Of a stretch of DNA of 64,000 nucleotides, positions 25,101 to 34,649 are shown in pieces. The DNA lies in the NCBI GenBank assembly GCA_006937955.1, contig SSNP01000081.1:12501-76500 (forward strand). The letters are read 5' to 3'. The stretch comes from Pachypanchax playfairii. Lineage: Eukaryota > Chordata > Actinopteri > Cyprinodontiformes > Aplocheilidae. The notes beneath the pieces were generated by a model, which did not search any database, was not told where the DNA came from, and was given only the letters and a program-made list of their open reading frames with translations. The stretch's first letter is position 1; the number at the start of each line of letters is the position of its first letter. A program made the position numbers and the translations under genes.

Positions 25101-28100
25101 AGTTATAGTTTATTGATGGGAGTTTTAGTCTAGTCTCATCTAGTTTTCTTCCCGTGAAAATTGTGCGTCCACTAAATTATTTTCCTTTAGTTTTCGTTAA
25201 CGAAATTATCACTCTAGTGCAGTAACAATTACGTAGCTGTCTTCTGTAAGTGGTTGTTTATAGAACTAAAATAAATGAATAACAAAGTAAGTATGTAACT
25301 CAGACTGATGCATTTGTTGATTAAAACACAATCACCTGCAGGTATCACTCTGCACAGAATGACACCAACAAGCAAATAGGATATCCTGTAATGTTTTGAT
25401 GGAGGTTTTAATGTTGGACCCACGTGCAGTGAGGAGAACAACAAAACTGAAGTATAATTAAAAGCTTAATAAGAACTAAAAATGCTGACGGGGCAGCAAA
25501 ACAAACTTACATAGGGGATGAAAGTCCAGGGATGAAAAAACACTGAGGAACCTGGAGGAACACTCCAGGAGACGGGACAAGACAGACTAATGTTGGGACT
25601 ACAAGGTTTAGCGACAACAGACCGACACTCACTAACAGGCACAAGAGGTTTAAATACAAACACCAAACTGATTACAAAACTCAAAACATCTGAGGACATG
25701 GGGAGAAACAAACAGGAACTAATCACAGAAACAAGAAACACCTGAACGGAAAAACACTAGACTGAAGAGACAAGCTGACAAGATACTGAATGACACATGA
25801 GGAGAACAGGAAGTACAGACATAACCAAAATAAAAGCAAAACAGGAAACTAGATGACTAAGGAAAATAAAAGCATAACATGACCTAAGACACCGAATGAG
25901 AACAAAAGGAAATACAACTACTGAAAAACCCCCAAAGTACAGAACATAATAAAACAACCAAAACCCCAAGACCTGACATATCCTGAACCAGCAATGGCAC
26001 CCAGTAATGGCGGGTACCAAAAATCCTGTCAGCTTCTGGTGTCTGAATGTTTAGCTTTGCAAGCAAAGACTTCCCTTTCATGTAAACTTGTATATTTTTT
26101 GATACTCTGGCAGCATGTGGAAGATGGTGGTCCTGCCCAGGAAGCTGGCCTGTGTGCTGGTGACCTCATCACTCATGTCAACGGAGAGCCAGTCCATGGC
26201 TTGGTCCACACTGAAGTGGTTGAACTTATCCTCAAGGTGGGTATTAGCTGTATTATTTTTCAATGTCAACACAAAGTTTTGTGTAAATAAGCTGGATAAT
26301 TATAAGTCTCACGTCAGAATCATTTATTCAAATCTGTTCAGAGTGGCAACAAGGTCACAGTCACGACCACACCTTTTGAAAATACCTCCATTAAAGTTGG
26401 ACCTGCTCGCAAGGCAAGCTACAAGTGTAAAATGGCCCGGCGAAACAAGAAGACGGCAGCCAAGGAAGGACAGGACAGGTGGGAACTCCCACACCTGTAT
26501 CACTGTACAAACATCTTACTAAACTCCTCAGATCATTTACTGTTTTACAAGTAGGTTTGCTTTTCAAAAAAAAAAAAAAAGATTTGTTAACATTATAAGT
26601 CTTGGAATGTGGTTGGATCCTCATCTAAGTCACAATTCTGGGCAGCTACAACCGGATATAACACATCTCATGTAATAGTCTTACTTTATTTCTATTGTTA
26701 TTTAATACATTACCATCTTAATACCAGTTCTGGTGTAGAGCAACAAAATTAAGCTCCCAAACTTGCACATCAATAAGGAGGACGAGGAATTCAAACATTC
26801 CTGTTGATAATTTACTTGTTTATTTCCAGTTTTGTTTTTGTTTTTTGTCTTAATTATAATAAAGCTTCACATTTTGCAGTGATTCTTTACATTAATGAAG
26901 AAGGTGCCATAGGGCTGCATTTTACTTGAAATATTCACCTTTTATTGCCTCTCTTTTTACTGACTGTCTGCCCTGCAGTAAGAAGCGCAGCTCCTTGTTC
27001 CGTAAGATCACAAAGCAATCAAATCTCCTTCACACCAGCCGCAGCCTGTCCTCTTTGAACCGCTCTCTGTCCTCCAGTGAGAGTCTGCCTGGCTCTCCAA
27101 CTCACAGCCTGTCTGCCAGGTCCCCAACTCAGGTCTACCATTCCACCCCCGAGCCCTCCTACTTGGGTACAGTTATTAATCAGTGTATAAACAGTTAAAC
27201 AGCAAGTAACACATATCTAAGATTAGCATCTTGTGTTCTCTGCTTTGTTTAGGTGCTTCCTCCCAGAGCAGCTCTCCAGCCTCCAGCACTCCAAACTCCC
27301 CCTCTCCCTCTCAGCATATGAGGCCCAGCTCCCTGCATGGTCTCTCCCCAAAGCTCCACCGCCAGTATCGCTCTGCTCGCTGTAAATCAGCTGGGAACAT
27401 CCCGCTGTCCCCTCTGGCTCACACACCCTCCCCAACTCAGTCTTCCCCTCCACCCTTGCCTGGTCACACTATAGGAAGCTCCAACACAACCCAGTCCTTC
27501 CCTGTCAAGCTTCACTCTTCACCACCGGTGGTCCGCCCGAGGCCAAAGAGTGCCGAACCCCCACGCTCACCTCTTCTAAAGCGAGTTCAATCTGCAGAGA
27601 AGCTTGGCTCACCTCTGACCCAGTCCAATTCTACTGGGAGACTTGGGGGTCCACTGAGGAAGCACAGCCTGGAGGTGCAGCATTCTGAGTACCGCAAAGA
27701 CACCTTCGTCTGTGAGCTCGGGCTTCAGAGCCTGCTTGAGACAGAAGGAGAAAATTTGCCTTATAATCGTCCTCCCTTGCCTTCATCCACAACCACCCCA
27801 GAGACTGGCGTGCTAAAACCTGTGAGAAGATTAGGGAGACAGGAGTCACCACTCAGCAGGGAGACACTGCTGGCTGGAAGGGACAGGGAGGAAAGGGAGA
27901 GAGGAAGCAGCAGGGAGAAGGAGAGGGAGACTGGGATGAGTCGTGTTGGAGGAACAGGATCACAGTCCTTTGCAAGAAAATCGTATTCAAGTGATATTCA
28001 CTTGAACTCACACAGCTCTCCACAAAGTGTACAAACATGTAAACCTACAACACCCAGCATCTCTGTAAAAACCACAACCACAGGAAGTCTGGGCAGACAG

Positions 28101-28922
28101 GAAGGACCAGAGAAGAGTCAGGCAGAGATACATGCAAAAGAACCAGAAGCCAAAAATGGATTTAATAGTAGAGTCATCAAGCAGCAAGGAGAGAAACCCG
28201 AGTCCAAGCGGGTGAGCAACAATCAAAATGGGTCTTGTTTACTAGCTGCTGCCTTCAACAAGAGCTCATCTGCTTCCGAAAAATCTACTGCCATCAACAC
28301 AGCAGTGACAGGAGCTCCTCTGACCACAAACAAACCTTTTACTAAATCATCAGGTCCAGGAAATAGCCTGAGAAAGGCTGACAGCTGTGATTCAAGGACT
28401 CCAGATCTTGGCTCCAAAAACCCCAAGCTTCCATCTCAGGTCCTCGCGCCTGTGGTTCCCCCACATGGTCAGCCTCTCTCACTGGGCAAAGTGAGGCAGG
28501 GACTGGGCCCTGTCAACTGCTACCGTGGAACCCTGGACTGGGAAGACAAATGTCGCCTGGAGGTCGTAGAGGAGCACTCCCCTTCTCCTTCTCCCTCCCC
28601 AACAGCAAGCGCCCCCTCCCTCTGTGGACCTTCTCTGTGTAAATCACGGCCTGTTTCCCCTGGCGACAAGACCAGCTTTGTCAGCCAGCTGACCACCGTA
28701 GCCAAAAATGTCCTTGGTCCAATCAAGCTTAGCTCTCAGGACGGGGCAAAGAGCAAAGAGCAGCAGAGCAAGGCATCAGAAGAGAAGCAGGGAAGCACAA
28801 CAGGGAAGCTCGACTCTCCTGCTGGGGCCCAAGTAGTTGTGGGGGCCACAGCGGTGACCCAAAGCCCTGCTAGCTCCCAGTTGGAGAAAGCCGCAATGGG
28901 TAGCAGCTTTCCAAAAATTTGA
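1123..28922 (+). CDS. mast1: microtubule-associated serine/threonine kinase 1 (5'-partial, 21 exons)
   Basis: Exons read from GT-AG sites and protein continuity: 1123-1198, 1283-1492, 1600-1701, 4387-4519, 6061-6128, 6247-6323, 6799-7007, 8507-8645, 8838-8970, 13779-13944, 14258-14359, 17223-17345, 17452-17561, 19907-20070, 22132-22376, 22512-22769, 22874-23106, 26114-26236, 26342-26478, 26979-27166, 27253-28922. They sum to an open frame of 1554 codons plus TGA. Order: DUF1908, AGC-type kinase, PDZ, low-complexity Ser/Pro tail. MAST kinases bind microtubules and PDZ partners, mainly in neurons. MAST1 rather than MAST2/3 is favoured by GARRRFSAL, GGPAQEAGLCAGDLI and LHRQYRSARCKSAGNIPLSP. The N-terminal exons (about 160 residues by family comparison) are upstream of the window. 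Many introns carry transposons. No frameshift was seen in the exons. Confidence 0.93.
2259..3058. mobile_element. 800-bp Tigger/pogo-like MITE
   Basis: The left end CAGTGATCCCTCACTACTTC and the right end (reverse complement CAGTGATCCCTCACTTATCG) form imperfect terminal inverted repeats rich in CGCGG. TA dinucleotides flank both sides (2257-2258, 3059-3060). The CAG start, TA target site and TTCGCGG content fit non-autonomous Tigger/pogo elements. The one long frame inside is not a transposase. Lies in the intron between mast1 exons 1701 and 4387. Confidence 0.8.
3490..3660 (+). pseudogene. fragment resembling the N-terminus of a RecQ/DEAD-like helicase
   Basis: A short frame starting near 3492 reads MAALVDVSIEAAIESVLEM and then SLNNEQRETLCAFLDGNDV, which resembles the Q-motif region of RecQ-type helicases found in multi-copy fish loci. 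The expected Walker A (PTGFGKS) appears corrupted to YWICKN, and the frame stops soon after. I read it as a broken piece carried by a mobile element or retroduplication. No other helicase motif is visible nearby. Confidence 0.35.
3736..3781. repeat. 14-bp perfect inverted repeat (hairpin)
   Basis: AGATCTATGTGTAG (3736-3749) and CTACACATAGATCT (3768-3781) are exact reverse complements with an 18-nt loop. The stem extends outward to TGGCTC/GAGCCA after a small bulge (GGAA). It is in a mast1 intron, with no known role. Confidence 0.7.
4857..6005 (+). mobile_element. L2/CR1-like LINE 3' fragment, split by a later insertion
   Basis: The left part (to 4988) encodes the end of a reverse transcriptase ORF (LQLIQNAAARVLMRV), and the right part (from 5737) continues with RRRDHI-type sequence and the 3' tail region. 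Both match the larger minus-strand LINE at 49419-53755. The element is interrupted exactly between 4988 and 5737 by a MITE. It lies in the intron before mast1 exon 6061. Confidence 0.75.
4989..5736. mobile_element. 748-bp Harbinger-like MITE nested in a LINE
   Basis: Terminal inverted repeats begin TGCCGGGCGGACACTGTG at the left, and the right end reads the same on the other strand. A TTA target-site duplication flanks it (4986-4988, 5737-5739). Removing the insert and one TTA restores the LINE sequence GAGAGTTAGAAGGAGAG, so the insertion point is exact. The 3-bp TWA target site fits PIF/Harbinger. Internal frames do not look like a transposase. Confidence 0.82.
6390..6562. repeat. degraded interspersed repeat with GACG-type simple repeat
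   Basis: The stretch with ATCAGAATCAGAAATGACTT and CACAATACAAGGAATTTG resembles a high-copy fish repeat, followed by a short GACGGACGGACAG simple repeat. Boundaries and class are uncertain. Confidence 0.35.
9070..9610 (+). mobile_element. LTR-like interspersed repeat (copy 1)
   Basis: A T-rich block with TTTTGCTGCCCCGTCAGC near 9521-9540 and a TTTGGGTCCA end near 9602-9611. The same sequence recurs in reverse orientation at about 25430-26000. The shape resembles a gypsy-type LTR, and a gypsy pol remnant follows on the same strand from 10190, but I could not define TG...CA ends. Confidence 0.45.
10190..11640 (+). pseudogene. degenerate Ty3/gypsy pol remnant
   Basis: Broken plus-strand frames resemble gypsy pol in order. 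RT C-terminal pieces lie around 10200-10520 (HAQEEHDTCLHKVLAFL, SEYRSFLGIANQLGKFI-like). An RNase H start is at about 10585-10740 (KVRAFQDLKDALVSPPVLD). An integrase core remnant is at about 10920-11085 (VTDNKPQFPRTAFAEFAESD and YHVTRSPKYPRGDVEAE), followed by DPYLALLAYRATPLQNGYSP at about 11090-11150. Multiple frameshifts, stops and a deletion between RNase H and integrase show a dead copy. It sits in the 4.8 kb intron between mast1 exons 8970 and 13779. Confidence 0.75.
12475..13505 (+). mobile_element. L2/CR1-like LINE 3' end, interrupted by a hAT-like MITE
   Basis: The sequence before 12522 (AACCAAGCTCCATCATATAT) and after 12878 (ATATGTTCCTAACAAAACAC) matches consecutive parts of the 49419-53755 LINE read on its coding strand. 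The 3' tail ends in TTTTATAAATAAAAATTAAT at about 13481-13500. The piece is 5'-truncated and non-coding. Confidence 0.7.
12523..12877. mobile_element. 355-bp hAT-like MITE nested in a LINE tail
   Basis: Left end TAGGGATGCACTGATACTGA; right end, read in reverse, TGGGATGCAACGATTCCAC. The two ends share GGGATGCA(C/A)(T/C)GAT and enclose GATACTG/TATCGG repeats typical of small hAT MITEs in fish. It splits a LINE fragment whose two halves are otherwise contiguous. The 8-bp target duplication is no longer clear. Confidence 0.65.
14690..15414. mobile_element. 725-bp Tigger/pogo-like MITE
   Basis: Left end CAGTGAAACCTTGCTATAGC; right end in reverse CAGTGAAACCCCGCCCTGCG; TA flanks at 14688-14689 and 15415-15416. 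The interior repeats GGACAC/GTGTCC motifs near both ends. No transposase frame. Second Tigger-like family in this gene, distinct from 2259-3058. Lies in the mast1 intron 14359-17223. Confidence 0.78.
15764..16614. mobile_element. TTAA-flanked MITE, family A
   Basis: Begins AGGTGGTATATGGAA after TTAA (15760-15763) and ends with the near-complement TTCCATTTCCCACCT before TTAA (16615-16618). A TTAA target with AGG-type ends fits Kolobok/T2-like or piggyBac-like MITEs. Contains a CA-rich block around 15850-15885. Confidence 0.6.
17855..18067. mobile_element. 213-bp palindromic hAT MITE with perfect 8-bp target duplication
   Basis: Ends CAGGGGTGGGCAA and TTGCCCACCCCTG, flanked by identical ATTTAGAC copies (17847-17854 and 18068-18075). 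The two halves are nearly full-length inverted repeats: CCAGGCCTCGAGGGCCACTA and later TAGTGGCCCTCGAGGCCTGG, and GTTTCACCACACCTG matched by CAGGTGTGGTGAAAC. The fold-back structure and 8-bp duplication identify a recent hAT-type insertion in the mast1 intron after exon 17561. Confidence 0.88.
19358..19404. repeat. perfect 20-bp inverted repeat with 7-nt loop
   Basis: GACCAAGTCTGACAGGGACT (19358-19377) is the exact reverse complement of 19385-19404; the loop is AAATCAC. The match is perfect and has no obvious transposon ends around it. It would fold as a very stable hairpin in the mast1 pre-mRNA. It is shorter than a normal pre-miRNA. Confidence 0.75.
21519..22078 (+). mobile_element. TTAA-flanked MITE, family B copy 1
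   Basis: Ends AGAGGCCCTTCCATTAAAAA and (reverse) AGAGACCATTTCATACAAAT between TTAA at 21515-21518 and 22079-22082. Shares most of its length with 31560-32126 (reverse) and with the two outer parts of 49328-54208. Ends just 53 bp before mast1 exon 22132, so it lies close to the acceptor. Confidence 0.75.
23251..23582 (+). mobile_element. tRNA-derived SINE
   Basis: Starts GGGGCGGTCGTGGCTCAGGC, which carries an A-box-like GTGGCTCAGGCAGTAGAGTGG segment. A B-box-like GGTTCTCCACC is at 23306-23316. The body includes TTGGGCAAGACACTTAACCC, and the tail ends AAAGCGCTATACAAGTACA and ACATTTACCATT. This fits the common teleost tRNA-derived SINEs with a LINE-like tail. It is in the intron that splits the mast1 PDZ domain. 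Confidence 0.8.
23600..24990 (-). mobile_element. broken non-LTR retrotransposon with endonuclease remnant
   Basis: Minus-strand frames at 24503-24222 and 24345-24133 resemble LINE endonuclease: a GDF(D/N)H motif, KIKHWTC/LFYANIRDSYRS and GRADHN (the SDH-like end), then QRQPVIKRNVKSWSQEAEET and GCFEATDWDALC. Toward 23650 the frame breaks into pieces. The reverse transcriptase is missing. Differs from the L2/CR1-like family elsewhere in the window. Confidence 0.6.
25430..26000 (-). mobile_element. LTR-like interspersed repeat (copy 2, reverse)
   Basis: Reverse-orientation relative of 9070-9610, sharing GCTGACGGGGCAGCAAAACA at 25486-25505 and a TGGACCC end at about 25414-25420. It lies 110 bp before the acceptor of mast1 exon 26114. 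Class uncertain (gypsy-like LTR suspected). Confidence 0.45.
27253..28922 (+). other. mast1: mast1 last coding exon, Ser/Pro-rich tail
   Basis: A single 1670-nt exon carries the whole C-terminal tail and the TGA at 28920-28922. The first third is strongly MAST1-like (SSQSSSPASSTPNSPSPSQ; RPKSAEPPRSPLLKRVQSAE; LRKHSLEV; RRLGRQESPLS). The middle diverges into a charged stretch (EREERERGSSREKERE) and then Ser/Thr/Lys-rich sequence. The exon recovers a conserved block WEDKCRLEVVEEHS near 28535-28580. There is no C-terminal PDZ ligand. Confidence 0.9.
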
Positions 28923-31179
28923 CCCCCATGGGTTCTTTAAATTTAACTTTTTGTAAAATAAACAAATAAATAAATAAATAAAAAAGAACAACGAAACTTA
29001 AGACGGGCACTTAAAACAATGTACATTCCAGTTTCATAGTATATAAAGTGTTATTTAGTATAATGTAAATTAATGACCGAATCTAACTTAAAACAAGTAA
29101 AAGACTGTAAAGGTACTTAAACATTTTGTTTTTACTATTGATAATTTATTGAAAGTTTTCATGATGTTACATGAAACACTAACAAATCAATGTGTGTTTC
29201 AGTGTGAATGCATGTTATATGCTGTGTATTGTACATATATAAAAGGTACTAGAGGGTGAAAATGTGCTTTACAGATCAAAACATGCTGAATACTGGAAAA
29301 AACAAATCCAATTCCCCTATTTTTAACCTAAACCTGCTTTTTTATTATTTATCTAGAGGGACAGTCGAGCTGTTGTATTTGAATCAAGTGCAAACGCAGG
29401 AAGCTGATTAAGCATATTTACTCATTATGCAGCAGTTCACTTTCTCTGAATTACGTAGTGAGATAAAATCAAACCCGGCACTCTGTCAGTGAATATCACA
29501 TCAGGGTCTGTCCATCTTAGCTTGTCTCAGAGGATTGTGGGTGAGTGTTTTTATCCACTCTGTGTCTAGTTTTTTTAATTCTGCATCCTGCTGCACAGGA
29601 GAGCATCCGAGTTTATCTCCTCCTCACAGACAACAGCAACCGTTTTCTCTGCTTGACTTACAGCACAGCAACTTTCACAAACACTCTCATACACATAGAG
29701 ACATTTACATGCCTGGAGGGATCAGCAGCTTATTTCCATGCATTTTAAATCCATAGAGTTTTTGTGTTCCGTGAACAAGGATTCAGTAAAAAGGATGAGA
29801 ACGCGTGTCTTTTATGCTCATTATTAAAACGTAACAGAAAGCAGTAGTTAGGATCCAGTTAGAGTTCAAAGTTTTTATTTATCAAAGGAAATCTGTGAGA
29901 ATAAAACAAAATTGTTTTTAGTCCAAATACGAAATCTATAAAGTTTTTGATGTAGTAAAACTTGTGTGTTAAAGGACTTTAGAGCAAGTTTGCGTATATG
30001 GCTGTAGGACAGAACTATGAACTGATTTTAATTAAAATAAACAACATCTATATCTCTGTGGTATGATCAAAATAACTATTAGGATTTCTGAAGTGGGCTC
30101 TCCAGACCAGACTAACTTATGTAATGCTCAATAAAGAAAATACGACAGCTGGTTCAGTCAGTCACCTAAATAACAATGGAGACATCTAATGATTTCTGAT
30201 CTCATATGTAATCATCTTCTGTTTGTAACTATCTAATGTACATATCAAATCTGTTAGAGCTGGATGGGTATGCACATGCTTTAGAATGTAGATTAAGTTA
30301 TTTAATCCAAACTAGATCCATTGTGACTTTTTAGCATCAATTGATTTTATTAGTTTTTGTTCTACCTGTACATCAGCAGCATGTGTTCAGGTGGTTCAGG
30401 TAGCCAGACGCAGTGTATAACCTGGTAGTTCACTCTGTTGTCGTCAATTTCAAATCAGCATATGGTTTTGCTGCTTTTCCCCTGTGTGAGCTGACATTTA
30501 ATGTTATCACTTAACATAAAGCATCACATGTAGTACATGCAGTACATATCTACTGCTCACCCAATGACTGCAGGAGACCATGAACACTGACTCACTGACT
30601 GTACTCTACTGCCCTCTAATGGTTCCAAGTGTCTCTTCTGAAGACTGATTTACAGAGTAGAGGTCAGTAACATCGATCTACTAAATATGCATTCATATTT
30701 ATCAAACAAATATTTGCAGTAATTATTTAATTAACACTTGAAAAATGAATCTTGTTTCTGTTGTGTCTATCGAACGACTGTTATTTGTATTTTTGGAAAT
30801 ACAGATTGTGTTTTTAAATATATTGTCATGGTTCTTAAATCTTGATGTGACAATGAAGTCATCAGGTTATATTTAATGATCAGATAGTGAAACAAACAAT
30901 AATCATATACATCTTATTGTGTCCACTTAAAGGACTTTCTTCCCCCAATCAGTGGCATCCAGCGTTATATGTTTAGACATTAAATCATTGTGAGTGACAG
31001 ATGAAATGGTATATATGGGCTTTATTAGAACAGAAAATAATTCTAAATTTAATGGCACTGTTTCTCAGTGAGGAATTACTAATATGAAAACGACAACTGA
31101 ATATAATTGTTCAAGTATGAAAATATTCCACACATCTCTGTTCACTCAGAGTGTATTTAGTTGTACCACTGAGGTTTTG

Positions 31180-31246
<67 letters not shown>

Positions 31247-31330
31247 GTTAGTTAGTTAGTTAGTAGTAGATGTGACTCAAATGCCTGAACTTGAAATGCA
31301 GTATGTTGAATAAAGTTCTAGGATTGTTCA
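28923..31330 (+). other. mast1: probable mast1 3'UTR with alternative polyA signals
   Basis: AT-rich, non-coding. An early AATAAA lies at 28957-28962, only 35 nt after the stop. A later AATAAA at 31309-31314 is followed by a GT/T-rich stretch. No transposon ends were seen between them, in contrast to the flanks, which suggests selection or a continuous transcript. Short and long 3'UTR forms are both possible; the long end is inference. Confidence 0.45.
31179..31262. repeat. (TTTA)n microsatellite passing into (GTTA)n
   Basis: An uninterrupted TTTA tract of about 66 bp is followed by GTTA units. It lies within the presumed mast1 3'UTR, just upstream of the distal polyA signal. Confidence 0.9.
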
Positions 31331-31559
31331 AAAACTTTTACTTGTTCTTTACTTTACTGTGTATCAACAAACAATTTACATTTTCCAAATCGCATTGGAA
31401 ATGTTATTACTGGGGGTTTCTCTGAACCTCCCAAGGCTAGCAAAATGTTGTGACATACTTAACACTACATATTAGACATAGAACCCACACCAGTGGCAGG
31501 CCATGCCATTCCAACCTAGGCATTTAGTTGTGCTCCATCTGAATCAATCAACTCATTAA

Positions 31560-32126
31560 AAAGGCCATTTCATACAAATTCCAGGACTTTGTGGTTATTT
31601 CTTAAGTATTAACCTGTAATATGAAACATTTTATATCCTAAAAAAACGTCAGGAAACACTGATTAACAGACCTTTTAATCTCGCTATGTGAAGATTCGTC
31701 AAGCTTCGGGTTGTAACTCATTTATATTCATTATGCAAATTTGCTGGACTCTGAATGGCTAACAAACTAGCCTATGAGAACAAGGTAAACTGTTTCCTGC
31801 CCCGCTGGGCATGGCAACAGCTCACCGAGTATCTTCTGGTTTGATACGTATTTATGCTACAGCTTTTAGCTAGCAGCATGCTAGGCGTGGTTTCAACTGC
31901 GGGAGCTGCTGAATACTAACGAACAAAGGAGTTGTGATGAAACAGATACAGGCCGTTCGAACTCAGGAGAACTCGGGTTTTATCACCACCTGCGTAGTTT
32001 GAGAGATAAAAACTGAAAGAGAAGTTGTTGACCTGTTTTCACACCCACTATGAAGGTAAGAACACCTGTGGAGCTAAAATATTCAACAGAAACCTCAGAA
32101 AAACTGTTTTTAATGGAAGGACCTCT
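31560..32126 (-). mobile_element. TTAA-flanked MITE, family B copy 2
   Basis: Reverse-orientation copy of the 21519-22078 element with intact TTAA at 31556-31559 and 32127-32130. Ends read AAAGGCCATTTCATACAAAT and AATGGAAGGACCTCT. The interior carries the shared GCTAGCAGCATGCTAGGCGT block. Confidence 0.75.
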
Positions 32127-32130
32127 TTAA

Positions 32131-33138
32131 ACAACTATTTCATGGCTATTGGATTGAGATCTGGTGACTGTGGAGGCCATTTGAGTACAGTGAACTCATT
32201 GTCATGTTCATGAAACCAGTCTGAGATGATTCCAGCTTTATGACATGGTGCATTATCCTGTTGGAAGTAGCCATCAGAAGATGGTACACTGTAGTCATAA
32301 AGGGATGGACATGGTCAACAACAATACTCAGGTAGGCTGTGGAGTTGCAATGATGCACAGTTGGTACTAAAATGCCTAAAGTGTGCCAAGAAAATATTCC
32401 CCACACCATTACATTACCACCACCAGCCTGAACTGTTGATACAAGGGAGGATGGATCATACTTTTATGTTGTTGACGCCAAATTCTGACCCTACCATCTA
32501 AATGTTGCAGCAGGAATTGAGACTCATCAGCCCAGGAAACATTTTCCGATCTTCTTTTGTCCCGTTTTGGTGAGTCTGTGTGAATTGTAGCCTCAGTTTC
32601 CTGTTCTTAACTGACAGGGTGGCACCCGGTGTGGTCTTCTCCTGCTGTAGCCCATCTGCTTCAAGGTTTGACGTGTTGTGTGTTCCAAGATGCTCTTCTG
32701 CCTACCTTGGTTGTAACGAGTGGTTATTTGAGTTACTGTTGCCTTTCTATCAGCTCGAACCAGTCTGGTCATTCTCCTCTGACCTCTGACCTCAACAAGG
32801 AATTTCCGCCCACAGAACTGCCGCTCACTGGATATTTTTTCTTTTTCGGACCATTCTCTGTAAACCCTAGAGATGGTTGTGCGTGAAAATCCCAGTAGAT
32901 CAGCAGTTTCTGAAATACTCAGACCAGCCATTCTGGCACCAACAACCATGCCACGTTCAAAGTCACTCAAATCACCTTTCTTCCCCATACTGATGCTCGG
33001 TTTGAACTGCAGGAGATTGTCTTGACCATGTGTACATGCCTAAATGCACTGAGTTGCCGCCATGTGATTGGCTGATTAGAAATTTGCATTAACGAGCAGT
33101 TGGACAGGTGTGCCTAATAAAGTGGCCAGTAAGTGTAT
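32131..33138 (-). mobile_element. Tc1-like DNA transposon, truncated and frameshifted
   Basis: A minus-strand frame 32988-32593 encodes the N-terminal DNA-binding half of a Tc1-type transposase: MGKKGDLSDFERG, LSISETADLLGFSRTTISRV and MTRLVRADRKATVTQI. The catalytic half continues out of frame at 32409-32146 (MVWGIFSWHTLG, VDHVHPFMTTVY). The 5' terminal repeat is visible at 33138 reading CACTTACTGGCCACTTTATT on the minus strand. The 3' end is missing, cut off at the family B MITE. Inactive. Confidence 0.85.
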
Positions 33139-33514
33139 ATCATCATTGTGGTTTTCTAATATTTGTTGTTTTGAACCAGTGTAACAAAGTTGTTTTCAAT
33201 TTATTTTACTTGTTTTATTGTGGCCTGAGAGTAGGTCCTCACAAAAGGTAATGCAGAGCAGATCTCAGTGGGTTTTGCCAGCAGGAAGGATTTAAAAGAC
33301 TTTGTTAGAAATGATCTAGAGTGCCCCCATGTGGACATATGAAATCTAGGCTGACTGCAGATTCTGTGGAATCTCAGCAGTTGCAACTTAATTTAACCAG
33401 CACAGGTGAGTCCTGGGTGAAAGATTTTGGAATTCAGTCTTCTTAAACACACGTTCACATCTAAGTTAAGATGTCTCTAGTGGAACCCCAGGCCTTTGGA
33501 TGTGGTGGTCAGTC

Positions 33515-33765
33515 AGTCTTTATCTGTTTCCATTTATTCCTGTCCATGGTCACGGGGAGCTGGTGTCTATCTCCAGCAGTCATTGGGTGAGAGGCAGAGT
33601 TACTGGCAACCATCACAGGGCCACATATAAACAGAGAACCCCTCACACCTAGGACAATTAATCTCAAGCATATCTTTGGTCTGTGGGAGGAAGCTGGAGT
33701 CCCTGGAGAAAACCCACACATGCACAGGGAGAACATACAAACTCAATGAAAGGTCCCAGTCTGGT
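33515..33765. repeat. widespread teleost interspersed repeat fragment
   Basis: Carries the order GGTCACGGGGAGCTGGTGTC, CAGGGCCACATATAAACAGA, GTCTGTGGGAGGAAGCTGGA and CAGGGAGAACATACAAACTC. I recognise this as a very common fish repeat, often predicted as spurious protein. Class not assigned. Confidence 0.55.
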
Positions 33766-34649
33766 CCTATAGGACCTTCTTGCTACAAGGCGTTGGAGCC
33801 TTGAATGTGGCGCAATCAATGGAATTCACAGAGGTTTTTTGAGTTGTGGACTTCAACTAAATGTGGCAATTGTAGTTGTTGAGAGCATCTAGAAATACAT
33901 CAAGTTCCTGCGCTAAATGGGTCCAGATCCCCCAGATGTCATCTTTAACCTAAGATTTTACTGGGGTTGCTGATGTCTCCCACTCTGCACTCCAAAGATG
34001 TTTTCATATGTGGGAGCAGTTTTCTTCCCCACTATGCCCTTAATCTGTATACGACTTCTTTACGAAATTCAAAGTCCTTCCTAATCAGAGTCTCTTGTAA
34101 TAGTTGTAGGAGGTCTTTATCTTTTTGTCCAGATATTTTAGAATAATGCTTTCACTGCTTGTATTTTCTCTTTTATATCAATATTTGTATATTAACTGCC
34201 AGTTAATAAAATAACTTTGTCTGGGATTATTCACTTTTTGACCTTAATTAATATATGTGGGTTTTTTTTGTTTGTTTCTTTGTTTGTTTGTTTCCCCCCC
34301 CCTGTCCTATCTGGAAATAAAGCAATTGGAGTTGTTGTTCAGATGCATATTTTATTTGGATGTTATTTATGTGTATTGTAATTGCATCAGTGAACTCGGA
34401 GTACAAGGAAAAAATAAATAAAGGAAAAAAGATAGAAGATCAACTTCAACACCTGCTGTGAGAGAAGAACAAGAGCAGAGACACCACAGCATCGACCAAC
34501 ATTTAAACACTGATAATGTCACTGTAGATACAAATGAATAATCAAGCTTGATACACAATAGTCTTAGTGACAGCTGCAGTTTAAGTTAGCGAGTGTCTGT
34601 GCACACCTGTATAAACACCTGTGTGCATGTACGTGCTTGTGGCGATAAT

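Larger units (their letters stand above)
22874..26478 (+). other. mast1: mast1 exons for the PDZ domain
   Basis: Exons 22874-23106, 26114-26236 and 26342-26478 encode the PDZ domain. The carboxylate-binding loop is KKYGFTLRAIRVY, followed by VHHMVW, GGPAQEAGLCAGDLITHVNG and LVHTEVVELILK. In MAST kinases this domain binds C-terminal PDZ ligands such as PTEN (family knowledge). The 3 kb intron inside the domain holds a SINE, a LINE piece and an LTR-like repeat. Confidence 0.9.

Noticed and set aside
1123..28922. Assignment of the kinase to mast2 or mast3
   Set aside because: The SLFRKITKQ and SSLNRSLSS blocks are shared with MAST2, but the GARRRFSAL, GLCAGDLI and SARCKSAGN segments fit MAST1 better.
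27223..28991. Several antisense frames over the last mast1 exon
   Set aside because: Shadows of the long GC-richer coding exon.
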